Source: Agrobacterium pusense (GTDB lineage: Bacteria > Pseudomonadota > Alphaproteobacteria > Rhizobiales > Rhizobiaceae). From it: DNA of 64,000 nucleotides. The stretch spans positions 372,001-436,000 of the forward strand of contig NZ_FNBB01000001.1 in the NCBI RefSeq assembly GCF_900102105.1, read 5' to 3'. Under the pieces are notes generated by a model that saw only the letters and a list, made by a program, of their open reading frames with translations, was not told where the DNA came from and searched no databases. The translations under genes were made by a program, and so were the position numbers. Position 1 is the first letter of the stretch. Every line of letters begins with the position of its first letter. Of the stretch, positions 18,748 to 29,225 are shown one piece after another.

Positions 18748-19293
18748 ATGGCAGGCGATAGACCCTTCATTCCCCTTGGCATTGCGGTTCTGACCGTTTC
18801 GGACAGCCGCACGCTGGAGAATGACAAGTCCGGCGATACGCTGGTCACAAGGCTGGAGGAGGCAGGCCACAGGCTCGCCGCCCGCGCCATCGTGCCTGAC
18901 GACAAGGCGGCGATCGCAGACACGGTGCGCGAATGGACGCTCACTGACGGCGTGGATGTGGTCATCACGACAGGCGGCACCGGCTTTACCGGCCGCGATG
19001 TGACACCCGAGGCGCTGGAACCGCTGTTCGAAAAGCGCATGGACGGGTTTTCGGCGCTGTTCCATCGCATTTCCTACGACAAGATCGGCACCGCCACCAT
19101 CCAGTCACGCGCGACCGGTGGCGTGGCGAATGCGACCTTCATCTTCGTGCTGCCGGGATCACCGGGGGCTTGCAAGGATGCGTGGGATGGCATCCTCAAG
19201 GCGCAACTCGATTATCGTCATCTGCCGTGTAATTTCGTGGAAATCATGCCGCGGCTGGATGAGCATTTGAAGCGTGGGGCTGGTGGGGTTTAG
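18748..19293 (+). CDS. moaB: Molybdenum cofactor biosynthesis protein B
   Basis: MoaB/MogA-family protein of 181 residues, involved in adenylylation of molybdopterin. The conserved LTVSDSRT motif (about residue 18), DVVITTGGTGFTGRDVTPEA (about 72-91) and the C-terminal LPGSPGACKDAW motif are intact. Start at the ATG at 18748, preceded by CGAGGA; an upstream in-frame TTG overlaps the ispE stop. It ends just before a long palindromic element. Confidence 0.93.
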   Translation: MAGDRPFIPLGIAVLTVSDSRTLENDKSGDTLVTRLEEAGHRLAARAIVPDDKAAIADTVREWTLTDGVDVVITTGGTGFTGRDVTPEALEPLFEKRMDGFSALFHRISYDKIGTATIQSRATGGVANATFIFVLPGSPGACKDAWDGILKAQLDYRHLPCNFVEIMPRLDEHLKRGAGGV

Positions 19294-19311
19294 GGTCGGA
19301 TTCAGGGTTGT

Positions 19312-19513
19312 TGGACCGAAGATGCGTGGGGTTCACCCCCCTCTGCCCTGCCGGGCATCTCCCCCACAGGTGGGGAGATCGGCAAGGAGCGCTTTCGCAG
19401 CTCAATCCTCAAACATCGAGATGACCGAGACATCGCCGCAGATCGATCTCCCCACCTGTGGGGGAGATGCCCGGCAGGGCAGAGGGGGGTGAACCCCACG
19501 CATCTTCGGTCCA
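19312..19513. repeat. RIME-type element with 70-bp perfect arms (copy 2)
   Basis: Inverted repeat whose arms, 19312-19381 and 19444-19513, are perfectly complementary over 70 bp around a 62-bp centre. The inner part is the same core as at 3283-3434 (CCCTCTGCCCTGCCGGGCAT ... GGGGAGATCG). The outer 20 bp (GGACCGAAGATGCGTGGGGT) are extra to that copy. It fills most of the gap between the convergent moaB and dienelactone hydrolase genes, where a stable hairpin could end both transcripts. Confidence 0.9.
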
Positions 19514-19588
19514 TTGTCAGTTGCCAAGATCCCAAACCTGTCCGCCTCCCCCGCCGGCGAGAAGAACAGCTGCCCGCTCAAAACCCAA

Positions 19589-20464
19589 TCACCCCAGATA
19601 TTTCCTGAAAAACTCCACCGTCCGCCCCCAGGCGAGATCAGCAGCCGCCTTGTCATAGCGCGCCGAAGACGTGTCATTGTTAAAGGCATGGTTGACGCCG
19701 TCATAGACGAAAATCTCGAAGGTCTTGCCGTTTTCCTCCAGCGCCTTCTTGTAAGCATCGATGCCGGCATTGATGCGCTCGTCGAGACCGGCATAATGCA
19801 AAAGCAGCGGTGCCTTTATGGCCGGCACATCGGCCGCCGGGACCTGCTGACCGTAATAGGCGACGCCGGCATTCAGACCTTCCGACTTGGTGGCGAAACG
19901 GTTGACCAGCCCGCCGCCCCAGCAGAAACCGATGGCGCCGACCTTGCCATTCGCCCCTTGCCTTGCCGCAAGCCAGACCCGTCCCGCTTCGGCATTGGCG
20001 ACAGTTGCATCCATGTCGAGACCACTGAACATCTGCCGCGCCTTCTCCTCATCAGCGGGCGTACCACCCTGCGGCGAGAGGAAATCGACCGCAAGCGCCC
20101 GAAATCCGGCGAGCGCCACGCGTCTGGCCACATCACGGATATGGTCGTTGAGGCCGCGGTTCTCGTGAATGACGATGACGGAACCGATGGGGCCGGACGC
20201 CGATTTCGGCGTGACGAGATAACCCTTCATCTCGCCGCCGGGCGCCGGATAGGTCACGTCTTCCGCAACAATGCCAGCATCGTCAGGCGCGACGATGGCG
20301 GCGCGGGCGCTGTTGGCGGAAAGAAGGGGCGCAATTGCCGCCGCCGCCGCGCCGGAGCCGGCCAGCACGGTGAGCTTTTCCATGAATTTGCGGCGATCAA
20401 GGCTGAGATGGGTATACTCATCATAAGCGTCGATCATGGCCTGCGTAATCTTGGGCTTGTCCAT
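19589..20464 (-). CDS. Tat-exported dienelactone hydrolase family protein
   Basis: Alpha/beta hydrolase of 291 residues. A twin-arginine signal (DRRKFMEKLTVLAGSG, about residues 18-50, with an alanine-rich core and a SARA-A cleavage site) sits after a short cytosolic leader. The DLH core follows: the nucleophile Cys in GFCWGG at about 170, the Asp of the YAGLDERINAG segment and the His in VNHAFNND complete a Cys-Asp-His triad. Start at the ATG at 20464, preceded by a strong AAGGAGG. Such exported DLH proteins hydrolyse unknown esters or lactones. It lies 119 bp downstream of the alcohol dehydrogenase on the same strand. Confidence 0.9.
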   Translation of the reverse strand: MDKPKITQAMIDAYDEYTHLSLDRRKFMEKLTVLAGSGAAAAAIAPLLSANSARAAIVAPDDAGIVAEDVTYPAPGGEMKGYLVTPKSASGPIGSVIVIHENRGLNDHIRDVARRVALAGFRALAVDFLSPQGGTPADEEKARQMFSGLDMDATVANAEAGRVWLAARQGANGKVGAIGFCWGGGLVNRFATKSEGLNAGVAYYGQQVPAADVPAIKAPLLLHYAGLDERINAGIDAYKKALEENGKTFEIFVYDGVNHAFNNDTSSARYDKAAADLAWGRTVEFFRKYLG

Positions 20465-20582
20465 CGCTGTATCCTCCTTGGACGCACGGATGCGGGAGGA
20501 TAACGCAGATCTAAGGGCGGGGAATAAGGCAGTCGGAAGGGGCGCCACACATTTGCGTGAGCGCCGCTTCCGGATTTTCACA

Positions 20583-21611
20583 TCAGGCGGCGAGGTCCAC
20601 GACGATACGGCCGTCGATCTTGCCCTCTTCCATGCGGTGGAAGATATCGTTGATGTTTTCGAGCTTGTCCCACGAGAAGTGAGCCGCCACCTTGCCTTCG
20701 CCGGCGAAGGTCAGCGCCTCCTCCAGATCCTGTCGTGTGCCGACGATGGAGCCGCGCACCGTGATGCGCTTCAGCACCGTGTCGAATACCGGAATGGAGA
20801 TGAAGCCCGGCGGCAGGCCGACAAGCGCCATGGTGCCCTTGGAGCGCAGGAAGCCATAGGCCTGCTCCATGGCCTTCGGCGATACCGCGGTCACCAGCGC
20901 ACCATGGACACCGCCGGTCGCCTTCTGCACCTGCTCCACCGCGTCAGGCGCACGGCCGTTGACGACGACATCGGCGCCGAGTTTTTTGGCAAGCGCCAGC
21001 TTGTCATCGAAGATATCGGCGGCAGCAACATGCATGCCCATGGCCTTGGCATATTGCACGGCCATATGGCCAAGCCCGCCAATGCCCGAGATGACCACCC
21101 ATTCACCGGGCCTGACTTCGGTTTCCTTCAGACCCTTGTAGACGGTGACGCCGGCGCAAAGGACAGGTGCGGCCGGGCCGAAATCGAGATTATCCGGCAG
21201 GCGGCCGACGAATTTCGGATCGGCAAGACCATATTCGGCGAAGCTGCCGTTGACGGAATAACCGGAATTCTTCTGGCTCGGGCATAGCGTTTCCCAGCCC
21301 GTACGGCAGGGGATGCAGCATCCGCAGGCCGTATAAAGCCAGGGCGTGCCGGCGCGATCACCTTCCTTGATGCCCGTGACGCCAGCGCCGATCTTTGCGA
21401 CATAACCGACACCTTCGTGGCCGGGGATGAAAGGCGGGTTGGGTTTGACCGGCCAGTCGCCGGTCGCGGCGTGCAGGTCGGTGTGGCAAATGCCCGTCGC
21501 CTTGTAGTTGATGAGAATTTCACCGGGGCCGGGATCCGGTATCGCCACTTCCTCGATGGTCAGCGGTTTTCCAAATGCGCGGACGACTGCCGCTTTCATT
21601 GTCTTAGCCAT
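20583..21611 (-). CDS. adhP: Zinc-dependent alcohol dehydrogenase
   Basis: NAD-dependent medium-chain dehydrogenase of 342 residues, of the AdhP type that prefers short primary alcohols such as ethanol and propanol. The catalytic zinc ligands are visible (Cys in TGICHTDLH, His in GHEGVGYV, a later Cys), and the structural zinc loop has closely spaced Cys (ACGCCIPCRTGWETLC, about 92-107). The Rossmann motif is GIGGLGHMA at about 173. Likely role: alcohol oxidation in the cytosol. A dienelactone hydrolase follows on the same strand. Confidence 0.95.
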   Translation of the reverse strand: MAKTMKAAVVRAFGKPLTIEEVAIPDPGPGEILINYKATGICHTDLHAATGDWPVKPNPPFIPGHEGVGYVAKIGAGVTGIKEGDRAGTPWLYTACGCCIPCRTGWETLCPSQKNSGYSVNGSFAEYGLADPKFVGRLPDNLDFGPAAPVLCAGVTVYKGLKETEVRPGEWVVISGIGGLGHMAVQYAKAMGMHVAAADIFDDKLALAKKLGADVVVNGRAPDAVEQVQKATGGVHGALVTAVSPKAMEQAYGFLRSKGTMALVGLPPGFISIPVFDTVLKRITVRGSIVGTRQDLEEALTFAGEGKVAAHFSWDKLENINDIFHRMEEGKIDGRIVVDLAA

Positions 21612-21761
21612 GACATACTCCCTAATCTCTGCTCGCCTGAAATCCTCGACGGCGAGGCAGAGATTAACGGGGATGGGGCGTCATGGAATTGACCCATCGC
21701 AAATCGCACCATTTTGCAGGCCGGGATTGTCTCACTTATGAAGCAACCTCACGGTGCTGAT

Positions 21762-22181
21762 TTACTCCAGCGCCAACCATATGGCGAGCCATCCCCACAG
21801 GCAGACGACCAGCGCAAAACCAATACCAAACAATGCGCCGCGCTGACGCAGGCGGTTGCTGGTGACGTGGACATAGGAATGCGCATAACGCGAAAGCACA
21901 AAAAGCCATGCCAGGACAACGGTCACGATATTGTCCGCATCCGTGATGTAGAGCAGCAGGCAGGCAATGTGGAACAGGACCGGCACTTCGAACTGGTTGG
22001 CGATGTTGCGGTTCACCAGACGGCTTTCGCGTGCCTCCTCGCCGTGATCCCGGAGGCGGATCGCCGATTCGCGATCCTTGAATGCATATTTGTTGCGCCG
22101 AACGATCAGAAGCGCGTAAAGCCAGAAGACCAGAACGACATGGGCGATCATCGGCCAGAACATTGCGGTCGTGGGTGACAT
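21762..22181 (-). CDS. MAPEG family membrane protein
   Basis: 139-residue integral membrane protein with four predicted helices. It has the MAPEG pattern: an N-terminal helix, a basic loop (RRNKYAFKDRES), RNIANQFEVPVLFHIACL at about 62-79, and SRYAHSYVHVTSNRLRQR at about 101-118. MAPEG proteins in bacteria are often glutathione-linked, with no defined substrate. The ATG at 22181 is chosen because GGAG lies seven bases upstream. The guaB terminator ends only about 18 bp upstream of the start, leaving little room for an independent promoter. Confidence 0.88.
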   Translation of the reverse strand: MSPTTAMFWPMIAHVVLVFWLYALLIVRRNKYAFKDRESAIRLRDHGEEARESRLVNRNIANQFEVPVLFHIACLLLYITDADNIVTVVLAWLFVLSRYAHSYVHVTSNRLRQRGALFGIGFALVVCLWGWLAIWLALE

Positions 22182-22202
22182 GCTTTTCTCCAATCATGAA
22201 AA

Positions 22203-22233
22203 CGCTCCCCGATCCGGCATGAATCGGGGAGCG
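22203..22233 (-). terminator. Rho-independent terminator of guaB
   Basis: Eleven-base stem CGCTCCCCGAT/ATCGGGGAGCG with a nine-base loop, followed on the minus strand by TTTTC. It lies 43 bp after the guaB stop and just upstream of the MAPEG gene. Confidence 0.8.
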
Positions 22234-22275
22234 CCAAATAACTAGCCTATCTTTTTACGGATTCGGCTCGAAAGA

Positions 22276-23793
<1,518 letters not shown>

Positions 23794-23912
23794 TCATACT
23801 GAAAATGCGTGGCCGCTCCGGAACGAAAAGTTCACCCCGGCGCCGTGCAAGGATTGCTTGGAAGTTGGCGAGGGCTGGTAACACGTTCATGACAGGAAGG
23901 GAATAGAAAAAA

Positions 23913-23931
23913 CCCGGAATCGGCTTCCGGG
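23913..23931 (-). terminator. Rho-independent terminator of the metallo-hydrolase gene
   Basis: CCCGGAA/TTCCGGG stem with a five-base loop; on the minus strand it is followed by TTTTTTC. It lies 30 bp past the stop of the gene ending at 23961. Confidence 0.85.
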
Positions 23932-23960
23932 CTTTTCCTGTTGCTGCATTGCAGCAGATA

Positions 23961-24965
23961 TCAGATATCGAACTGGTAAGATTTCGGCACGAAACGATAA
24001 CCCGTATCCAGCTTTTCTGCGTAACCGACAGACGGGAAAGGCATATGGTAGCCCAGGAAGGGCAGCCGGTCGGTGGCAATCATGTCGAAGACCTTCTTGC
24101 GGGTCGCAGCGGCTGCCGTTTTGTCCATGTCGAACTTAACCTCCCAGTCAGGTCTCTGCAGCGACAGGACGAAATGATTGGCCGTATCCGCCGTCAGGAT
24201 CAGCTGCTTGCCTTCCGATTCGACACGGAAAATCATGTGGCCCGGCGAATGGCCGAAGGCTGCGATGCCTGTGATGCCAGACACCACATCTTGACCGTCG
24301 CCGATGAAGGTCGCCTTTTCGGCCAGCGGCTTCACGTTGGCGAGAACACCCTTGTGACCGCCCTCTGCCGGCGTGCCGACGCGCTTTTCATCCGTCCAGA
24401 AATCATATTCCGTCTGGCCGAAAACATAACGTGCCTTGGAAAAGGCCGGCGCGCCCTTCTCCATCAGGCCGCCGATATGGTCGCCATGCATGTGGGTCAG
24501 CACCACCACTGTCACATCTTCAGGTGCGTAACCGGCGGCTGCCATGCCCTCGATCAGGCGACCATTGCCCGCACCGCGCCCGGCCTCACCGAAACCGGTG
24601 TCGAACAGCACGAGGTCGGACCCTGTATTGACGAGGACGGGGGAGAAGGAATTGACGAACTGGTCCGTCGGCAGAAAATTGTCTTCCAGCAATTTACCGA
24701 CCGTCTCGGCCGACTGGTCTGTGCCGAAGGTCTCGCCGGGATTGGGGGCCGCGCGCGCGCCATCCTTCACCACCAGCACTTCGAAATTACCGAGCTTGAA
24801 GCGGTTGGTTTCGGGCGGCATGGCGTGCTCTATCTCCATCGAGGTCTGCGGCTGGTTGGTCTGGGCATTTGCGCTGCGCGCTATCAAAAACGGCGCGCCG
24901 AGAACGCTTGCGCCTGCCGCACCGATGAGGCCGCGTCTGCTCATGTTCAAGGATTGGGTCATCAT
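23961..24965 (-). CDS. Tat-exported metallo-beta-lactamase fold hydrolase
   Basis: MBL-fold hydrolase of about 334 residues. A Tat-like signal (MSRRGLIGAAGASVLGAPFL, cleavage near ANA-QT) follows a short leader. The zinc motif HMHGDHIGG (HxHxDH) is at about residue 155, later His ligands are in FGHSPGHMIF, and an Asp is in LTADTANH. Overall layout matches the methyl-parathion-hydrolase/lactonase-like branch, but the substrate is unknown. ATGs at 24965 and 24962 both lie behind GGAGACAAG; either could be used. The upstream frame to 25076 has no support. Confidence 0.88.
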   Translation of the reverse strand: MMTQSLNMSRRGLIGAAGASVLGAPFLIARSANAQTNQPQTSMEIEHAMPPETNRFKLGNFEVLVVKDGARAAPNPGETFGTDQSAETVGKLLEDNFLPTDQFVNSFSPVLVNTGSDLVLFDTGFGEAGRGAGNGRLIEGMAAAGYAPEDVTVVVLTHMHGDHIGGLMEKGAPAFSKARYVFGQTEYDFWTDEKRVGTPAEGGHKGVLANVKPLAEKATFIGDGQDVVSGITGIAAFGHSPGHMIFRVESEGKQLILTADTANHFVLSLQRPDWEVKFDMDKTAAAATRKKVFDMIATDRLPFLGYHMPFPSVGYAEKLDTGYRFVPKSYQFDI

Positions 24966-25171
24966 CTTGTCTCCGATATCGCCAACTGGCCGTGATTGCC
25001 AACTGAACTCACCCAACGGACAATAGAGCGAGAAAGTTGCAAGGAAACCGGCCTCACGCAGGTTTGATCGGAACATCAGAAATTGGTAATTAACGTGTTG
25101 GCAAGCCCGCCTATCAGGCGTAGGACGGACGGCGATATCCCTTGTCGCAGCGGAAAGCCGCAGGCAGCCTC

Positions 25172-26569
25172 ATGAACCGCATCATTCCCCTCATCCTGGC
25201 AGTCGCTCTCTTTATGGAGCAGATGGACTCCACCGTCATCGCCACCTCGCTTCCGGCAATTGCCGCAGATCTCCACGTCGGCCCGATTACGCTTAAGCTG
25301 GCTTTAACGGCCTACATGGTGGCTCTGGCGATTTTCATTCCGATCAGCGGCTGGATGGCCGACAAATACGGCGCGAAGAAAATCTTCCGTTTCGCCATTG
25401 GCGTCTTCGTCGTGGGGTCGATCTGCTGCGCGGTCTCGTCTTCGGTGTTCGAATTCGTACTCTCGCGTTTCCTGCAGGGTATGGGCGGAGCGATGATGAC
25501 ACCCGTGGGCCGCCTTGTGCTATTGCGCACGACGAAGCGCAGCGAACTCGTCTCCGCCATGGCGCTGCTGACAATACCGGGGCTCGTGGGGCCGCTGACC
25601 GGTCCGCCCATCGGCGGTTTCATCACCACCTATTTTTCATGGCACTGGATCTTCCTGATCAATGTGCCGATCGGCATCATCGGCATCTGGCTTTCGACGA
25701 TCTTCCTGCCGGAAATCGAAACCACCAACCCGCCGCCAATGGACGGAAAGGGTTTCGTGCTGTCCGGCATCGCCGCCTCCGGCGTGGTGTTCGGCCTCTC
25801 CGTCGTCAGCCTGCCTGCGCTCCCGCCAGCCATCGGCATCGCGTCGACCATCATCGGCTTCATCTGCGGTTTCCTTTATATGCGCCACGCTACGCGCCAC
25901 CCCGCCCCCATTCTGGACTTTCGAATTTTCCAGAACACGACCTTCCGGGCCGCCTCCGTCGGCGGCACCATCTTCCGCATCTCCACGGGCGCCATTCCCT
26001 TCCTGATGCCGCTGATGCTGCAGATCGGCTTCGGATTGAACCCGTTCCAGTCGGGCATGATAACTTTCGCCGGCGCCATCGGGGCGATCACCACCAAGTT
26101 CATGGCCAAGCGGGTGTTTGCGGCGACCGGATTTCGCTCGACGCTGATCGGCGCGGGCATCGTCGGCGCGTTCACGACGCTCGCCAACAGTTTTTTCACG
26201 CCGGAAACGCCATACCCGTTGATCATGATCTTTCTTGTGACGGCCGGATTTGCCCGGTCCTTCTTCTTTACCGGATCGAACGCGCTCAGCTATTCCGATA
26301 TCGAGGACAGTCAGGCGAGCCAAGCAACGTCCATGGCCTCCGTGCTGCAACAAATCAGCCTGGCGCTCGGCGTTGCATTCGCCGCTTCCATTCTGGAAGT
26401 CAGCAGCATGATGTCGGGCACGCATCTGCAGCTCGCCGATTTCCACATCGCCTTCACCATCGTCGCGCTGGTATCGCTCTTCGCCATCGTGCCAATCATC
26501 CGCATGGACGCACAGGCGGGTGCGGCCGTTTCCGGCCACCGCGGCAAGGTCTCGCAACCGGCGGAGTAA
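25172..26569 (+). CDS. MFS drug-efflux transporter, DHA2 (EmrB/QacA) type
   Basis: Proton-coupled efflux permease of 465 residues with about 14 TM helices. The family motif MEQMDSTVIATSLPAIA is in TM1 (about 14-30), motif A GWMADKYGAKKIFR is in the loop after TM2, and motif C-like LTIPGLVGPLTGPPIGG is in TM5. Start at the ATG at 25172; the TTG at 25142 adds ten residues. No adjacent EmrA-type membrane-fusion partner or regulator is visible, so it probably works alone in the inner membrane. Its stop codon abuts the stop of the convergent rlmE without a spacer. Confidence 0.93.
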   Translation: MNRIIPLILAVALFMEQMDSTVIATSLPAIAADLHVGPITLKLALTAYMVALAIFIPISGWMADKYGAKKIFRFAIGVFVVGSICCAVSSSVFEFVLSRFLQGMGGAMMTPVGRLVLLRTTKRSELVSAMALLTIPGLVGPLTGPPIGGFITTYFSWHWIFLINVPIGIIGIWLSTIFLPEIETTNPPPMDGKGFVLSGIAASGVVFGLSVVSLPALPPAIGIASTIIGFICGFLYMRHATRHPAPILDFRIFQNTTFRAASVGGTIFRISTGAIPFLMPLMLQIGFGLNPFQSGMITFAGAIGAITTKFMAKRVFAATGFRSTLIGAGIVGAFTTLANSFFTPETPYPLIMIFLVTAGFARSFFFTGSNALSYSDIEDSQASQATSMASVLQQISLALGVAFAASILEVSSMMSGTHLQLADFHIAFTIVALVSLFAIVPIIRMDAQAGAAVSGHRGKVSQPAE

Positions 26570-27310
26570 TCAGTCTTTCGAGGCCTCGTCGGCTTCAGAT
26601 GCACCCGCCGCCTCGGTCTTGCGGCCCTTGAAGTGTTTGGCAAGCAGGAACATTTCCACCGATTCCGAGCGTGACGACGCCGGCTTGATGTGGAGAACCT
26701 GCTTGAAGTTCTTCTTCAGCATATCCAGCAGCTGCTTTTCCGTACCGCCCTGGAAGGTCTTGGCAAGGAAATGGCCACCTTCCGCAAGCACCTGAACGGC
26801 AAAATCGGCCGCGACTTCGCACAGATGCATGGTGCGGATGTGGTCGGTTTTCTGGTGCCCGGTGGTGGGTGCTGCCATGTCCGACAAAACAAGATCGGGC
26901 GTGCCACCAACGGCCTCCATCAGCTTTTCCGGCGCGCTCGGGTCGAGGAAGTCGAGCTGCAGAATTTTCACGCCGGGAATGGGATCGATCTCGAGGAAAT
27001 CGATCGCTGCAACGCGGATATCGTCCTCGGTCGAATCCGTCACCTTGGCGGCGATCTGCGACCAGCTTCCGGGGGCGGCGCCAAGGTCGATGATGCGGGT
27101 GGCCCCCTTCAAGATCTGGTGCTTGTCGTTGATTTCCAACAGCTTGAAGGCGGCGCGGGCACGATAGCCTTCCAGCTTGGCGCGCTGCACATAGGGGTCA
27201 TTGATATGACGTTCGAGCCAGCGGCGCGACGAGGCCTTGAGCTTGGTCTTCTTGACCTTCTGGCCGATCTTGCGGCCGGTGCGATTGGTGCTTGTTGGCG
27301 CCTTGCTCAT
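26570..27310 (-). CDS. rlmE: 23S rRNA (uridine-2'-O)-methyltransferase
   Basis: FtsJ/RrmJ-type enzyme that methylates U2552 in the A loop of 23S rRNA. 246 residues, longer than the roughly 209 of E. coli because of a basic N-terminal tail and a C-terminal tail rich in Lys/Glu/Ala. SAM motif [13 protein letters not shown] is at about 73-85, [14 protein letters not shown] near 136 and the catalytic FLAKTFQGG near 178, consistent with the K-D-K-E tetrad. The ATG overlaps the TGA of the upstream Ppx/GppA gene (ATGA), implying translational coupling. Confidence 0.95.
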   Translation of the reverse strand: MSKAPTSTNRTGRKIGQKVKKTKLKASSRRWLERHINDPYVQRAKLEGYRARAAFKLLEINDKHQILKGATRIIDLGAAPGSWSQIAAKVTDSTEDDIRVAAIDFLEIDPIPGVKILQLDFLDPSAPEKLMEAVGGTPDLVLSDMAAPTTGHQKTDHIRTMHLCEVAADFAVQVLAEGGHFLAKTFQGGTEKQLLDMLKKNFKQVLHIKPASSRSESVEMFLLAKHFKGRKTEAAGASEADEASKD

Positions 27311-28896
27311 GTCAAACCTTCCGTCCTGTCCTGCCGTACCATCTGCATGCGCCTTATGCGGTTGCGCCGCCATGCGCCGTCATCCGCCATCATATCCGTC
27401 AGCAGGCCTTCGCGCAGACCGCGATCCGCCACGCGCATTCGGCGCGCCGGCCAGCGGCGGCGAATGGCCTCGAGAATCGCGCAGCCGGCGAGAACCAGAT
27501 CGGCCCGGTCAGGCCCGATGCAGGCATTGGCGGCGCGACCGGCGAAATCCCATGCCAGCAACTTGTCCTGCATCGCCGTCACCTCGGCATCGGAAAGCCA
27601 GAGACCATCCACCTTGCGGCGATCATATCGCGGCAGATCGAGATGAACGCCCGCAAGTGTCGTCACCGTGCCTGATGTGCCGATGAGGTGAAAATCCTCG
27701 TGATGCGTTTGCGGCGCGAGCGGCGGGCAATGGAAGGCGTCGAGCAGGCCTTCGACTTCCCGCACCATCGCAGCAAAAACGTCAGGCGTCACATCACGGC
27801 CGCCATGGCGCTCGGAAAGAGTAACAACGCCGACGGGCAGCGAGGTCCAGTGGGTGATGTGGTTGGCAAGCCGGTTCGAGCGGTTCTCCCCGACCTTGAT
27901 GACGGCGATCTCCGACGATCCGCCGCCGATATCGAACAGCACGACGGAACGCGCTTCACGGCCGACGAGGGAGGCGCAGCCCGAAACCGCAAGGCGGGCT
28001 TCCGTCTCGCGGCTGATGATTTCGAGTTTAAGCCCCGTTTCCCGCGTAACACGCGCTAGAAATTCCTCGCCATTCGAAGCAGCGCGGCAAGCCTCGGTGG
28101 CGATGAGCCGCATGCGCCGGATCGGGCGGCCGGAGAGTTTTGCGGCGCAGACCTTGAGTGCTTCAACCGCGCGGTCCATCGCATCATCGGAAAGCCGGCC
28201 GCTCGATACCAGCCCTTCACCCAGCCGCACGATGCGCGAAAACGCATCGACCACCCGGAACTGGCCGGGCCGCGTCGGCTGCGCAATCAGCAGGCGGCAA
28301 TTGTTGGTGCCGAGATCAAGCGCGGCATACATATCCGCCGGCGCGTCCGGGCCATGCTCGTGCTGCCGCCCTGGGTGACGGGCTGATGTTTCCGATTGCT
28401 GCCGGTGCTGGTCCTGCGCGGAGCCGCCGGCGCGACCGTTCTGCTTGCCGACGTGTTTCGGTGCATGGCTGGGGACAAGCGGGCGGCCCTGCGGATCACG
28501 TCCACGCGGATCGCGATGCCCGCGTTTGCGGTTACGCGACTTACGCCCGCCACCGGGTGGTACGGAGGATGGATTGGCCGGGTCAATTGCAGCTGAAGCC
28601 TGGACCTGTGCAGGGGAAGCCGCAGATGCAGGCTGAGACGCACCCTTGCCTCGAGAACGCCTGCGACGTTTTCTCTTGCGTGGCTCGGCATCCGGCTCGA
28701 GCGCCGATACATAGGAGGAACCGGCCGGAACATCCGCGGCAACATCATGCAACAACACAGAGGCGTCACGGGGCTTACCGTCACGCTTGTGTTTCTTGCC
28801 ACGACGGGAACGCTTCGCTTTCCCTTTGTTTGCCACCGACGCCCCTTGTTCCGACGGCTTTGGGCCGTTTCCGGGGTCGATCACTGTCTTGTCCAT
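27307..28896 (-). CDS. Ppx/GppA family phosphatase with long basic N-terminal extension
   Basis: Exopolyphosphatase/guanosine pentaphosphatase family ASKHA-fold protein. The phosphate-1 motif [12 protein letters not shown] is at about 194-205 and phosphate-2 [11 protein letters not shown] at about 315; the catalytic domain ends near the C terminus without the HD-type extension of E. coli Ppx. In front lies about 188 residues of predicted disorder, rich in Lys, Arg, Gly and Gln ([40 protein letters not shown]). Start taken at 28896; ATG codons further upstream have weak ribosome sites. First gene of a two-gene operon with rlmE. Confidence 0.88.
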   Translation of the reverse strand: MDKTVIDPGNGPKPSEQGASVANKGKAKRSRRGKKHKRDGKPRDASVLLHDVAADVPAGSSYVSALEPDAEPRKRKRRRRSRGKGASQPASAASPAQVQASAAIDPANPSSVPPGGGRKSRNRKRGHRDPRGRDPQGRPLVPSHAPKHVGKQNGRAGGSAQDQHRQQSETSARHPGRQHEHGPDAPADMYAALDLGTNNCRLLIAQPTRPGQFRVVDAFSRIVRLGEGLVSSGRLSDDAMDRAVEALKVCAAKLSGRPIRRMRLIATEACRAASNGEEFLARVTRETGLKLEIISRETEARLAVSGCASLVGREARSVVLFDIGGGSSEIAVIKVGENRSNRLANHITHWTSLPVGVVTLSERHGGRDVTPDVFAAMVREVEGLLDAFHCPPLAPQTHHEDFHLIGTSGTVTTLAGVHLDLPRYDRRKVDGLWLSDAEVTAMQDKLLAWDFAGRAANACIGPDRADLVLAGCAILEAIRRRWPARRMRVADRGLREGLLTDMMADDGAWRRNRIRRMQMVRQDRTEGLT

Positions 28897-29148
28897 TTCG
28901 CCGCGCACAAGCGTAGACGCTATGCTGCAGGCTTTCATAAGGTTTCGTTGGGCAGACAATACCAGCGCAAGAGATTTTAGCCAAATGGTTTTTGCCGGAC
29001 TGAAACCGCAGGGCCCCTGACACGACCGCGCGCCGTGTGATCGCAAAGATTATTTTCCGGGAAAACGGGATATCTGACCAGCGGCGGAAGAGACTTTCCC
29101 CTCTCCCGGTAAGTCCTTGTGACATATAAACTTACTGGGAGAGGGGAA

Positions 29149-29225
29149 TGGTACGGTTGAGTGGGGTCGAACCACCGACCTCAGGTGCCACAAACCTGCG
29201 CTCTAACCAACTGAGCTACAACCGC
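29149..29225 (-). tRNA. tRNA-His (anticodon GUG)
   Basis: Full cloverleaf of 74 nt plus encoded CCA. Acceptor GCGGTTG pairs with CAACCGT (G1:U72 wobble). The D arm is GCTC...GAGC, the anticodon stem-loop is CAGGT-TTGTGGC-ACCTG with anticodon GTG, and the T arm is GGTGG-TTCGACC-CCACT. The discriminator is A73 and the base before G1 is T, so neither C73 nor a template-encoded G-1 exists, unlike most bacterial tRNA-His. Loss of both is a known alphaproteobacterial trait. Confidence 0.97.

Noticed and set aside
25293..25307. TTAA-N7-TTAAC match to the CtrA consensus
   Set aside because: Lies inside the MFS coding sequence, 120 bp after its start, with no gene start nearby that it could serve; treated as coincidental. 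It also tempers confidence in the intergenic boxes.
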